Positions 22,001-34,089 are shown, numbered from the stretch's first letter. The stretch: DNA of 64,000 nt from Microvelia longipes (GCA_018340805.1 JACMZG010001914.1:16938247-17002246), one strand, 5' to 3'. Notes: generated from the sequence alone by a model not told the origin. A program made the numbers and translations.

Positions 22001-23189
22001 GTAGTTTTAGATAAGATGGTGAGTTTTAACATTTGTCTTGTATTTTATTTGTTTTGAAGTGTGAATTAGTGTTTAAACAAACGTTTGTGTTACCTTTATA
22101 CTTACTTAATAAACGTTATTTTTTTTTTAATAAACACAAGCAGATTATCGGTAAATACCAGCTCAAAAACTAATTAATTCAAGCCTGTAGTAATAAGAGC
22201 CTGATTCTATGTTATAAATTCTGGAATAATCAAAATATTTATCCGCATGAAATATTGAAAAAAATTATCACCGATGGTAGTATACAATTAATTTTTAATT
22301 CATTTAACAAAAATGTATAATAATTAATAAATAAAAGAAGACTATCAATCGTCTCTTACGCTAATCTTATGAGAAAGCAAAACCAGATCACTATTTCGTT
22401 CTTCTATTGCCTACCTTACAAATATATTTAAATCCCAAGTACCCTTAAAAAAGTGTACAATATTTTTAAAATTCTATCATTAAATAAAACTAATAACATA
22501 ACTAACAACCTTGATATAACAACTTCATTAAAATCTTAAAAATGTTGTAATAAGCAAAAAAAACTTTTTCTGAACATAAAATATTATATCATACACATAG
22601 TATAATAACATACTAAGTTAACAACCTTGCATTTAGTAATTTGTATAAATATTTTATTTTTTACTAATTGATTTATATTATAATAAATCCATTAACTTTA
22701 CTGCATGTAATTTATTTTATTTTATGGCAAATATTTTGAAGTTTTTTTATAATTCTTGTCATAGTAATTTTTATAGGGATTTTTTTTGCTTATTTGTTTC
22801 ATAGACCTTGATCTAAATACATAGACTTGTTAGTTCCCTTTTAAAAACAAATAAAAAAATAAATATAATTAATTTATCGTTGATAACAGTAACGATAATA
22901 CTGATAAGTAATGAAATTATATGCTGTAAAAAATCTAATTAATGTATGACTATTTTCATTGCTCTAAAGGTTTTTTTAGCCATGAATCATACTTTTGTAT
23001 CTACAATCACTCCCTCTCAGATCTAGTGACTGATTGAAATCCCTAACACTCTGACAGGGGGAGAGGGGAGGGGGATATACGAAGTTTTAAAAATTGTTGA
23101 CCGGGGGGTGGTGCATAAATTTTTTAATATTTTTAATAACAAGGAAAAACTTCGTCCTGAGTTTTTAATTATAAATTTATTTGAATAAA
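22001..23189. other. Intergenic, no gene seen
   Basis: AT-rich. A G-rich patch (GGGGGAGAGGGGAGGGGG, about 23056-23073) is the only compositional outlier. No coding segment is seen. Confidence 0.4.
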
Positions 23190-23275
23190 AAAAATCGGGT
23201 ACTGGGTACCTCGGAACTCTTCCTCATCCTTCGGGCTCGCTTTGCTCGTCCTCAGAATAGGATGGTTACCAGCCA
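23190..23275 (+). repeat. R1 head fragment
   Basis: AATCGGGTACTGGGTACCTC, GGAACTCTTCCTCATCC, then GGGCTCGCTTTGCTCGTCCT. It matches the 5' end of the R1 copies at 25040 and 50270. Confidence 0.75.
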
Positions 23276-24659
23276 TTTTTTAACAAAAACACATTCGAAA
23301 TCATATTCAAAAGCTCCACACTGGATAGACAGACTATGCTTTTCCTTCATTAATTAAGGTATATTTTCAGAATAATTTGGTTTGAAAACGTATAAAATGA
23401 GTCACATTTTTTCAGCTCCAGCTCTTGGACTATACAGCAATGCATCTAATCCAAACTGATCTAATTGGATTAAATGAAACGTGGCACAAAATCAAGACAA
23501 AACATTTTTTTTCTCTAAGTCTTAATAAGATAGGGCCTCGACGCTTTTATTGTAAGCTTATTAATCTAGAAATCAAATTACCAAAATAAACCTAATATTC
23601 TTTATAAAATAGCTCATTTTTCCTTTGGAAATTCGCTAAAATGGGAAAACTTGATGATTCAAACCATGAAAGTTTGGGGGGCCCTCGAGAGGGGATTCAG
23701 AGGTTGCCATACAAAAAATTGATGTGGGGAAGGGAATAGGGAGGTTTACACAAAAATTTAAATTTGCATATAAACTGTATACATTCATGGAAAAGGAAAG
23801 GGTTTACCTTACATACCTTACTAAAAGATAAAACAGCCAATATAAATTTTGATAATAACACAAATAAAAAGAAGCCCTAATGAGTAGACCTTGAAAACAT
23901 ATTTTCTTTAATCGAGTCGATGACTGATTTGCAACAGTTCTAAGGTTTCTGCAATCTGTGCATCTCCACCCTATACAAGTTTTGCATGAAACATTAAATA
24001 TTTCTATTTTTAAAACATATTTATGTTTTGGTTTTAACGTTAATACCCTTGTTCTAGATTGAAACATATTGTAAATACGTTGGAGAGATAGTCTGAGAAT
24101 CCATAGCTATGTTGGAGAGGCCCTGAGTGAGGTTAGACATATTGCTTCAGCGCTTAGAGTTAGAAATATGGATTAGAATGTAATGGAAACAAAATTTTGA
24201 GAGGACAGAATAAATTTGTGGGTATGGATGAAGGTGGTTATATATGTGGTAAAATGTAAACAAAACTCGAAGGATATAAACAACCATCCAACTAATTTAG
24301 GACATTAACAACTAATCGCTGTTCCAATTTATAATTACTATTGCTTGCCAGCAAAACATTAATAAGATGTACCAATTAGAATCTTATTTTTTCCCTTATG
24401 ATTTTGTTTATCTTCCGTCACACTTTCGAAATTGATACATCGATTTCAAAAATTCAGCTGCTAGATTAACATTGCTAAGTTTTATTTGATTATTAACACT
24501 GGTTCAAGTTGTATTAAATTATATGTTTAATGATACGTTTATTTTAAATTATTAAAAAATGAAATTCAAGACGAGTGATTTCGTCATATAACAATATTAC
24601 GAACTTATAATACTAAATTTTATAACAATACGATACATATAACTACGAGTATTGTTAGC
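23276..24659. other. Intergenic, minor repeat pieces
   Basis: CCTTTGGAAATTCGCTAAAA at about 23623-23642 is an FB-type word. The rest is AT-rich without a gene. The 87-codon minus frame at 23804-24067 has a Cys-containing but unrecognised sequence and no splice or promoter support. Confidence 0.4.
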
Positions 24660-24900
24660 TCACTAATGTAGAGCAGCACCGAGCGAGTTAGGTATTTGGA
24701 TAGGTCACCGCCAAGGATAAAATGAATGTTTTAACAGGGTAAAGAAGAGCGAAGCGAGACTGAAGACGTACTTCAATATAAATTGTGTGATTTTCATATT
24801 GTGAGGACGAGAGAAAGCGGGTCTGGAGAGGTCAGGATGAGCGTAGCGAATCCGATATTGTAAGGAATAGTTTCGAGGTACCTCGCACCCAATTTTTCAC
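24660..24900 (-). repeat. R1 copy, head region, reverse
   Basis: Read on the minus strand it contains CGAGGTACCTCGAAACTATT-like, ATTCGCTACGCTCATCCTGA and CGCTTCGCTCTTCTT-like words, in the same order as the plus copy that starts 140 bp to the right. The two form a head-to-head pair. Confidence 0.75.
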
Positions 24901-25039
24901 AATAAAACGGTGTGTAAATGATTAAACAACCCGATAAACAATTGTTTAAGGGTAAAGATACTGGACTTTTTCAGGCAGAGCTAAAACGTGTATAATATAA
25001 AAAACACTTCACATTTTTTCTTAAAACCTTTAATAAAAC

Positions 25040-25690
25040 CTCTTTAACTACGGTTACCTCTGAACTTCTCCTCATCACATCGGATCGCTACGCTCATCCT
25101 CCCTTCTTCGGACTCGCTTCGCTCGTCCTCACAATATACGAGTCGTTTAAATTATACTGCAAACCGTCTCTATCTAATGACGAGGGATGCGAGTTCTCAA
25201 ATAGTAAATGGATCCGTTTTATTCCCACAGTCACCCATCCAGACACTGACAACGTTCGATTTTTGATCCAACAGAAATCATGGATATACTTGTCGTATTA
25301 AAACAAAACTTGGTGCAATTATTTAATAATTATTTTATAATTAAAATTTTGTAAAAAAAAATCGGAAACTAAATATTTACAAATTTTTGTAAAAAATTTG
25401 ATCGAAGATTTTTCCGCGTTTTATATTTTTTTTTAAGTTTTGCTGTGTCATAATTGCGGGTTAATGACGTCATAAAAATATTTTTTCGGATATCAGATAA
25501 TAGACACACATACATACAGACAGACAACTTTGAGGAAACCACTCAGGAGGTCTTAAAAATACCTGAAACTGATAATTCAGGTGACATCCCGGTTCGGATT
25601 TTTTTGCAAACACAATACTTTTCATTTATGCAGTATAAACAAGGAAAAGTAAAAACAGAAGCGCCGCAACAAAAACCAGAGAAAAAAGTT
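25040..25690 (+). repeat. R1 copy, nearly full length
   Basis: This is the best reference copy in the window. In order: CTCCTCATCACATCGGATCG, CTTCGGACTCGCTTCGCTCG, CACCCATCCAGACACTGAC, ATACTTGTCGTATTAAAAC, an AT-rich middle, CCGCGTTTTAT, TGACGTCA (25465-25472), ACATACAGACAGACAACTTT, the hairpin tail ACCTGAA...TTCAGGT and GCAAACACAATACTTTTC, ending near GGAAAAGTAAAA. There is no transposase, and no TIR or target duplication is evident. A 108-codon frame across the tail is not a gene. Confidence 0.85.
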
Positions 25691-26204
25691 TTCCCTCCAA
25701 CGGTACAATACGTCGTGCAACAAATAGAAATTTATTTCTTTCATTATTATTTGACTTTGCCATTCATAATAAAGAAATAATTAACACTCCAAACCCAATA
25801 ACAATCCGACTGATAATATATTTATTTAATAATTTATCTGACGTGATTGCAACAAGGTCAAAAGTATTACAATTGCCATTTTCCCCATAAGTGTTGTTGC
25901 ATGTTTATGTTGACAAAAATTTAACAATTTTTGATTTCGATTTTTCATAAATTATTACAAGATGTGAGAAATTTATCGTTAGAAGGTTTATACTCGTCTA
26001 ATAATCAGTCTCAGTCTCTGCTCACTTACACTCATCCTACTGACTTTTTGAAATTGTTTTATTAACGATACTTTTGTCAAATATATATTTTATTACATTT
26101 GACTAAAGGATTTAAAGGAAAAACAACTTCGTCGTGGAGTCAATAATATTAACTCTCTATTAACATTATCTTTTTTGGATTATTGAAACTTTCTATATTA
26201 GATA
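25691..26204. other. Intergenic, no gene seen
   Basis: AT-rich with nothing recognisable. Confidence 0.4.
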
Positions 26205-26370
26205 ATATCATCAGCATATAGCCCAGTCCTTAGCCAGCCAAAAGTTGAAGAGGAGGCTGAACCGAATCTGAGGAGGGCGATATTCACACATCTATAAAAG
26301 ATTTCCCGTGAAAACTGCTTTTTCAGAGGGGGGATGCCCCCACTGGCTCCCAACTGGCTACGGGTCTGAT
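26205..26370 (-). repeat. R5 repeat fragment
   Basis: On the minus strand it begins CAGACCCGTAGCCAGTTGGG and continues with GTGGGGGCATCCCCCCTC. The wording CGTAGCCAG...GGGGG is common in repetitive elements of many invertebrates (my recollection, not checked). The encoded TRSQLGASGGIPPL is a familiar repeat-derived peptide and not a host protein. A related piece is at 60650-60870. Confidence 0.5.
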
Positions 26371-26569
26371 GATGTACCAACCACAATTCGATGACACTAA
26401 TAATGGAAATGTTGACAAAAGCCGGATTATCAATGAAGATAATGTTGAGTTGACATACGTGATGTCGTTGTTGAAAAAAGTGCACCAAATACCATACGAA
26501 ATTTTTAAGTAAAAGGTTGACTTTATTTCTACAAAATTTATTAAAAATTACGCAGACATAAACACTTTG

Positions 26570-26800
26570 CTGGGTTCTTCGAAACTTTTCCTCGCCACAC
26601 CTGGTTCGCTAAGATCATCCTGACTACTTCGGACTCGCTTCGCGCTTTCTCTAATGCTAAATACAATAGTTTAATTCCTAGCTGTCACCCATCCAAGTAC
26701 TGACCTCGCTCGAGGTCAGTCTGCTTAACTATAACGATTCAACAAAAACCGCAGATACATACAACACATTTTTTCTCGATATTTGGAAACTACAGATGCT
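26570..26800 (+). repeat. R1 head, diverged
   Basis: GAAACTTTTCCTCGCCACAC, CTTCGGACTCGCTTCGCGC, AGCTGTCACCCATCCAAG, and an expanded GACCTCGCTCGAGGTCAG palindrome (about 26702-26719). Confidence 0.7.
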
Positions 26801-29030
26801 AAAACGTTGACATTTGGTGACAAAATAAAGTGTTATGTTTTTTGCTAATACAATGCTTCCTTCTCCTTTTAAGAGGTAGGGAAGAAAAAATTGCTTGTAA
26901 AATAAAAACTTAAATCAGCAATCATGTTACCCCTTCAAATCTAAATTATATTAAAATGGATACATTTATCAAATTAAATTATAAATAAATAAGACCCATT
27001 GATTTAACTACATATTATAATATTGTTAATAACGTTTTTTTTTAAATTTATTTATGAAAAAAGTAGATTTTAAAATTTAACAGAAGAGCCTCAAGATCAA
27101 GTGACAAGATCAACATAAGATCCGGTAGGACCGGTTTGATCACAGATCCGGTTCCGAACCTTTTCATGAACACTCGAAACGATTTTGCACACTGGACAGC
27201 TTTTAAAAGACTCGTTTAGATTGAACTAAACACGTAAAGCAAATAAACCTGCATATTTAATCTTGGTCTCTTTACAAATTTACATAGATCTCTATTTTCT
27301 AATAAATTATTGGTTAGTAATCTATCTAGTCCGAGAGCACAGGGAATTTTCTGCGCCATAAGATTTTCGAAGCATTTGGTTATGGGATTTACAGGACTAT
27401 AGAGTAAAGTAAATCTGGTGATTTAATCCGAGACGGGAAAATATGCTGAATCGGCAAACATTTTAAAATTTTTACATCTATTTTATTGTTAAAAATTCCG
27501 AAGAAAGTTTCAAATAAAAGTTGTAGTACTCATGAAAATAAACATTTTTAGCCGTGGTTATTGTTTACCTACATCGCTACATCGCAAAATATAAAGACAT
27601 TAAGTTATAAAAAGTATAATGAGTGCGAATGAGAGAGGGACAGTTTATGGAGAGAGGCTAGATGATGGGATGTATCTTACAAATGAAACAATATAGGTTC
27701 GCAAATCATACGACGTAGAAAACCGTTCCAGATTTTACAATATCCAGGGATTTTCCCCTCTTTACCCTCAAAGTCGGGCGTCCCAAAAGAGCATTTTGAT
27801 AAGCTTGACTGCCCCAATTTTTTATTAAATGTACAAATGTAAACTATAAGGCAGAGGACGCTACTTTGGAGTACTCCACATTTTTGCTTTAAACACTTTT
27901 TGACTTTTAATTTTTTGAGCCAAATAAATTGTTGGCATGCTTGTAACCCAATAAAGTCAAAACTTATAACTATGACTGTCTATCTTAAAGGTAAAAAATA
28001 ATATTTAACCGTATTCTTATATTTGTTCATAAATATTCACGAAAGACCAGCTAAAATTAATATTCATGTCTATTTAACCAAAACCAAATCCTTTATAATC
28101 TTACTAAATATAAACGGTTTGGGAGTATGTAAGTTCTAAAGTAGGCTAATATTGGCATTTGTTAGTAAAACCGAGTAAATAATTGATTAGTAATAATTGA
28201 TTCTCTAGCTGACGCAGATGCTTTCAAATAAAGGAAAGTTTAAAATAATCACAGGAAAATATACTCAAGCAATTTAAGGCACGTCCTAAAACCAAATTAT
28301 GTAAAAAGTACATCTATTACCTCATTTTCACCTTAAAGATAGACTTAAGAGAGAGCTTTGGTGGGGGAACTAAGCCAACCCAAAACTCGCGCTAACCCCC
28401 CCCCCCCCCTCCAACACATTTGATTAAACAAGCGACCTTTTTCTCTTTCAAGGTTGAAAAGTAACCGCCTCTCTCCTCTATTTTTTTGGATAGTCCAAAA
28501 CCATTTATACGAGCATTATAATTTCAATCGTAATTATAGAATTACGGTTGACAAAAACCGTTTTTGACAGAAACTGCATACTGTAAAGTTTAATCTTTAT
28601 AAATACCAATTATAATTAAAAGCAAATAAAAATTGACTTGAGACTAATACTCCCGTAAACTAAAGCTTTCCTGTATAGCTATAAAAACATTTCCAGCATG
28701 AAGACGCTCATGATTTTTTCTATATTTTACATAGTGTACGAACACGAAAATGACCGGACGACCAGGAAAGGCGGTGATAATTTTACTATCACCAAACCAC
28801 TAATTTGAAAGTAGTGGTTGGCCTTATTCTCCCTAACTACCATAAATTAATTAGAAAGAGCCAACACTAAATACAATTAATTATAATCGAGTTAAATATA
28901 ATGTAATGATTACCCAGTTTTAAGAACATCATGTGCTTGATGAAACACATGTTAAATTAATTCGTGACCGAACCTAGGATTTAATACATTATAAATGCAA
29001 TGATACCTTGTTTTATTACGTCTATGTTAT
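26801..29030. other. Intergenic with small hairpins
   Basis: A long AT-rich stretch with no gene seen. A run of 14 C lies at about 28396-28409. Two short hairpins lie at 28773-28821 (separate entry). AGATCCGGTAGGACCGGTTT with a second GATCCGGTT near 27117-27160 is a small local repeat. Confidence 0.4.
28773..28821. repeat. Pair of short hairpins
   Basis: GGTGATA/TATCACC (28773-28779 and 28787-28793) is followed at once by CCAAACCACTA/TAGTGGTTGG (28792-28821, one bulged A). The stems are short and the significance is uncertain. Confidence 0.5.
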
Positions 29031-29338
29031 ATAAAAGTATTAAAACAAACGGCCTCGGCGCTCGTCCTCTACGCGGCATTGTCGTTAGGGGCCGATTTAT
29101 AGCCCCCCGCGACTTTTAATTAGGTTGTTTTCCTATATCATTACTAATTTATATAAGTGGTGTACTGTATTCATCGAAAAAGTGGTTTGCTTACTTTATG
29201 TCATATATGTCAATCAATAAAATCAGAACGAATGCGGATTATAAATTGTAACTTTGTATATTGATAATATTGATAAGTATAAGTTTGATATTAACCGGTT
29301 TAAGAGATAGCGTGTTAACAAAAATCCGTAAGAAAGAA

Positions 29339-29340
<2 letters not shown>

Positions 29341-29418
<78 letters not shown>

Positions 29419-29450
29419 ATATATATATATATATATATACATACATACAT
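29341..29450. repeat. Compound AC then TA microsatellite
   Basis: About 47 bp of AC, then about 65 bp of imperfect TA, then TACATACATACATA. It sits at the CACACACAGACAG position of an R1 copy read on the other strand. Confidence 0.9.
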
Positions 29451-29479
29451 ATATCTGGGTGTGAGCATGTTCTTAAAAT

Positions 29480-29690
29480 CCTTAACCAAGATTCCATCCT
29501 AATTATTCGTTCCAACAGTTTTAGGACCTCCTGAGTAGTTTTTACTGAGTTATCTGTCTGTCTGTTAGTTATGTGTGTGTCTGTCTATTATCATCGTAAA
29601 TTCCCCGTGTGGTTTTGCTAGAGAGTTGAACCTTAGTACCAAAATCAATCTTTAGTTTTAGATGTCCTTTCCCTAAACATTTTACAGCAT
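29480..29690 (-). repeat. R1 tail, reverse
   Basis: The minus strand shows TGAGCACACACATAACTAACA-like and CAGACAGACAGATAACTC words, CAGGAGGTCCTAAAAC, then ACGAATAATTAGGATGGAAT, matching the R1 tail. Continuing left it joins the AC/TA microsatellite. Confidence 0.7.
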
Positions 29691-30216
29691 TATTAAGTTA
29701 TCAGTGACTCAGTATTAATACGTAAAAGGCATACGTTTTGACCGTCGTATTACAAAAGATCATATCATATAAAATTTAGAAACGTTTTAAACTAATCTCC
29801 CAAAATAATTTCAGGCCTTGAAATTATTTTGATGATACAAAAGAAAACAAGCAATATAATTACATAAAACAATAAAAAATTACGTACAGTGTTACATAAG
29901 GATTACATACACAGGCTACCACTATAAACTACACGCATACTATTTAATTAACACAAGAGTGTGAAAATCGTTTCAAATACGATTAACAACGCCAAAAATG
30001 ATTTATTTTCCCATTTAAAATATACCAGAGATTGAGTAGTATTTTTTTCTCTCAGTTAGACTAGACACGTAAAATATAAATTAGCGACATATTACCATAA
30101 TTAAATAATTGAACATATAATTTTCATTCACATTTTACTCGATAACTATATAACGTAATATAATATTTCAGGCCATTTTTGTTAATACAGCTTGCAGCTC
30201 GTAATTTAGTCCAAGT
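29691..30216. other. Intergenic, no gene seen
   Basis: AT-rich. TTTCAGGCC...AAATTATTTTG near 29800-29830 makes a small inverted repeat. No gene is seen. Confidence 0.4.
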
Positions 30217-31642
30217 ATATAAGTTTACAACTACTAAATAAATAATTCCGGCGCGGTGGTCCGCTGTAGGGCGAATTTCATGTAGAATGCGAGTTTCCGT
30301 GCTAAAGAACCGATTTCTTGCTTATGCAAGAACCATGCCCATTGCGTGGTTCCGGTTCATACTTTAGAACCTAAGCAGTTACTCAATTGTCAAGCACTGC
30401 TCGTAACTCATTTTGTCTGTATTTTCCAAAGGAAATGCGCAAATTATCCAGTTGGTTATTCAAAACTATGCCTCTAAAATTAGAAGTACGCACTATTATT
30501 TGCACTAATTTAAAGATTAGTTACTTATCTTTTAGTAAGTTATCTTAAAAAGTTTTAGCACATTTCCTTTGGAAAATACAGACAAAATGAGTTACGAGCA
30601 GTGCTTGACAATTGAGTAACTGCTTAGGTTCTAAAGTATGAACCGGAACCACGCAATGGGCATGGTCTTGCATAAGCAAGAAATCGGTTCTTTAGCACGG
30701 AAAACACATTCTACATGAAATTCGCCCTACAGCGGACCACCGCGCCGGAATATTTATAGTAGTTTAATTATATAATGTAAAAAGCACGGAACACGCATCC
30801 AAGAAATTAGCCCGACATGCGGACCACCGCGCAGAATTATTTTCTAGTTGTAAACTTATATAGGTAAAAAAACGATAAAAATTATTGTCCCTACTAGGAT
30901 TTGAACCCAGGAACTCTGGGTTTGAGTGTCGCATCCAAAGGAAATTCGCCCGACATGCGGACCACCGCGCCAGAATTATTTTCTAGTTTAAACTTATTAA
31001 GTAAAAAAAACGATAAAAAATTATCGACCCTTCCAGGATGTGAACCCAGGTACCCTGAGTTTGAGTGGTCGTATTGACTCCGGACCACTGGCATTCAACT
31101 CAGAAGCCCGAAAAACATTGAAAACGCCACCCTACTCGAAATTTAGTTTTAAACGACCGTAATTTTGGTTTTCTGTAATTTTTATGGTTTTTTCGACTTT
31201 TTGGTAACTTAGAGTGGTCGCATCGACTTCGGACCAGTTTCATTCGATTCAGCGCCAAAAATACATAGAAAACGACACCCTACTCGAAATTTATTTTTTA
31301 TCGACCTAAATTTTGGTTTTCGGTAATTTACAATGGTTTTTTGACTTTTTGGTCACTTAGAGTGGTCGTATCGACTTCGGACCGGTTTCATTCGATTCAG
31401 CATCTCGAAAAACATAAATATTGACCTTTTTCACGACGAAAAACATTAACCCTGAATTTTGCCGATTTTTTGAAAATTTTGCTGACTCAGCAAACCGGGT
31501 TAATGACGTCACAAAAACCTGGTTTTCAATAGGGTTCGTGTCCTAAAGGTTGATTTTACCAAGTTTGGTTAAAAATATTAATCCGTTCGAAAGATAGAGT
31601 GTTTACAAAAAGTGTCTAGAAATACATATATATACATATGTA

Positions 31643-31734
<92 letters not shown>

Positions 31735-31860
31735 ATAGTCTCGCGAAACGTATTTTTTCGTCATTAGGACCTCTGAACGGATTTGTGTCGTGGTCCGAGG
31801 TTCGAATTCCGCCATGACGCCTATCCCATTAGCCGAATTTCCAAAGGAAATTCGCTAAAA
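30217..31860. mobile_element. FB family copy B: foldback with tail, loop flipped
   Basis: The arms are about 30217-30440 and 30558-30775, and the same mirrored landmarks as copy A are present. The roughly 118-bp spacer is the reverse complement of copy A's spacer, while arms and tail keep the same orientation. The tail to the right repeats copy A's tail block by block (GAACCCAGGAACTC, GTGAACCCAGGTACCC, GTCGTATCGACTTCGGACC, TGACGTCA at 31504-31511, a TA array and GAGGTTCGAATTCCGCC). The left arm is shorter than in copy A by about 90 bp. Confidence 0.9.
31623..31735. repeat. TA microsatellite inside the FB-B tail
   Basis: About 110 bp of TA, longer and purer than the array at the equivalent place in FB-A. 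Confidence 0.9.
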
Positions 31861-31920
31861 ACACTCCAAAAAAAGAATACTAATATGGTCGGTATTAATA
31901 TTTATTTTCTCACTATAGTA

Positions 31921-32247
31921 CGACACACGGCTAAAATCAGTTGACAGCATGGGAAAATAGTGTTGAGGAACCAATAAGGTTGGCCTGATTTGAAATTGAG
32001 GGCGTAGTTTAACATCTAGGACTAACCCTCTGTGTTGAAAATCCATGGTCTAAGGTCGTTTTTATTATACAAACCACTACAGCTATAAACATACTATTAA
32101 TGTTAATAATATGTTTATGTTACTTAAATAATATTAATGTAAATATGGAAAATAAATAAATAAATAAATAAAACTCATTATTACCTTAAATTCCAGGCAC
32201 CTTAGCATTATTTTACTACGCTGTCAACTAGTTTTAGCCGTGTGTCA
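31921..32247. mobile_element. CGACACACGG MITE, copy 1, interrupted
   Basis: The left end is CGACACACGGCTAAAATCAG and the right end TTTTAGCCGTGTGTCA (inverted), each followed inward by GTTGACAG-like words. The interior ACCAATAAGGTT and AACATCTAGGACTAACC aligns in reverse with the copy at 49328-49479. After about 32035 the match breaks for about 175 bp (AT-rich, AAATAAATAAATAAATAAA), so copy 1 carries an insertion or copy 2 a deletion. No clear target duplication is seen. Confidence 0.8.
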
Positions 32248-32329
32248 CACTACAATGGTATTTTACTTAATATAACCTATTGCAATTTAAGGTTTTAAAT
32301 TTCCATTTTCATAACCCTTAAATTTGATT

Positions 32330-32720
32330 ACTTTTCCTTGTTTACACCGTAAGTATATAGGAAAGTATTGTGTTAGCATAAAAATCTAAAACCAATATTC
32401 CATCTGAATTATTCGTTTTAGGCGTTTTTAAGACCTCCAACGTGGATTTTACTATGTTGTTTGCATGTATTAGTGTGAGTGTATATGTGTGCGTGTGAAT
32501 GTGCGTGTTGACATTGTAGCTCCCAGTGTGTTCGCACACATTGTAAGAGATGAAACTGTAAAAAAAATCAAATTTTCAGTTCATTTTCCCTATCTGGCAA
32601 ATTATTATTCACCGGAAAAAATAACTCAGCCAAAGTTTTAAAAGTTATAAAACGCGGAAAAATGTTCTAATCGATTTGAAAATCAGCAACCACTCCTAGT
32701 CCTATTTAATACCAAAAAAT
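32330..32720 (-). repeat. R1 copy, tail to centre, reverse
   Basis: Read on the minus strand: CCGCGTTTTATAACTTTT, then a degraded target-site core, CACACTGGGAGCTACAATG, AGGTCTTAAAAACGCC, ACGAATAATTCAGATGGAA, and ACACAATACTTTCCTATA with GGAAAAG at the end. Confidence 0.75.
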
Positions 32721-32759
32721 TAGCATTAGTTCAATATTTATCGAATGACATTGTGTAAG

Positions 32760-33210
32760 TTCATTATTTAAAAAATTGTTAAATATCTAAAGATCAAGTG
32801 AGATGAAATTTGCTATAAGTGTATCCCTTTGCGCAAATAATTATATTAAATTATTTATACATGCGTGCCAAATTTCACATCGATCTTATCAATTTCCCGA
32901 GTTTTATGATTTTCAAAAAATTTTATGAGTCATTAATAACGATTAATGACGATATAAAAAATGTTTCCACAACTAGAACTATAGATTAATTTTTGCACTT
33001 AGTTTCAACTTTCTGGCCTAAACACATTGTGTGCTACTATGATGCCAGACACTCACGCATACACTTACAGAGGGACATCTTGGGGGCTTAAAAACACCAA
33101 AAACGGATAATTCAGGTGAAATCCCTGTTATGAAAAATATTGCGTCAGTGCAAACGCAATATTTTTCTATATACTTACAATTTAAATGAGGAAAAGTCAA
33201 ATCAGTAGGA
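32760..33210 (+). repeat. R1 copy, centre to tail
   Basis: AGATGAAATTTGCTATAAG, GTGCCAAATTTCACATCGAT, AGTTTCAACTTTCTGGCC, TAAAAACACC and ACGGATAATTCAGGTGAAAT, ending at GAGGAAAAGTCAAA. With the preceding reverse copy it makes a head-to-head pair about 40 bp apart. Confidence 0.8.
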
Positions 33211-33238
33211 AAACGATAAGAAACATAAGTGAGAATTC

Positions 33239-33420
33239 GTTTCGTCGACACACTGGTTTTTTCCGTCGACAAATAATTTGTCTACAGAACGATTTGACGA
33301 CGGACTGATTTGTAGACACAACAACCCGGCCTATATCGTCGATAAACTCAAATTATTAGTCGATGGAACAACTTGTCGACGGAAGGATCCGTCGACGGTA
33401 AAAACAAATGTCGACGAAAC
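33239..33420. repeat. GTCGAC-rich inverted element
   Basis: The termini GTTTCGTCGACA (33239-33250) and TGTCGACGAAAC (33409-33420) are perfect inverted repeats. Weaker inner symmetry includes CCGTCGACAAAT on the left and CCGTCGACGG on the right. Five GTCGAC palindromes fall in 182 bp of otherwise AT-rich DNA, along with TTGACGACGG, TCGTCGATAAAC and GTCGATGG variants. The plus strand is open for about 70 codons here, but the frame is unlike any family I know. Confidence 0.7.
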
Positions 33421-33429
33421 AATACGGAG

Positions 33430-34085
33430 CCGAAAAATATTAGAAAATGTTCTACAATTAAACAGAGAAAATCTATTAAGTATTATAGATAGGTAGCCTT
33501 AAACCCCAATAAATATATCTATGAAAATAAATTTTAGAAAAGTATAATTTTTTAAAGCTACATTTTTATTTTGGATTACGCATTAATGTTAAACTAATCC
33601 TAATTAAACCACCAATTTATTACTTCTCAACAATTCAAAACAAGTAAGCTTAAAATTTAAATTTAGAGTTCTTTAAATGAAATTATTGTCCGCCTCCGCT
33701 ATCTTTATTTACCTTAGTTGAAACAGACGCGTGGGCAGTGCCCAACACTGCCTAACTATCTATGTGTACATGAATTTATTAAATTTGTCTTCCTAAATAT
33801 ATATATATCTATTTAGATTCCTGTTTAAATGTAATAAAATAAACCAGCTATGTGTTGGTAACTTTTATGCCACACAATTTATTTTCTCTTGTTTATTTGT
33901 TTGTTCTCTTAGCTACAATATTACACGGATAAAAAATAAATAATAAATATATAAAATTAACAGATATGTGAATGTAACAGGTGTTAACCGATAAATGGTA
34001 AGAAGTATAAAGTTCATAATGCACCTTTATTAGGATTTCACATTACATATGATGATTTAACTCATAAGCTTACAGTTTGAAACAC
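33430..34085. other. Intergenic, no gene seen
   Basis: AT-rich. GGCAGTG-CCCAA-CACTGCC (about 33735-33753) is a short perfect hairpin. No gene is seen. Confidence 0.4.
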
Positions 34086-34089
34086 AATA

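Noticed and set aside
25454..25780. 108-codon plus-strand open frame
   Set aside because: It spans the R1 tail and loses resemblance outside it. Other R1 copies do not keep the frame.
26198..26488. 96-codon minus frame containing TRSQLGASGGIPPL
   Set aside because: The recognisable peptide comes from a widespread repeat and the frame has no splice or promoter support.
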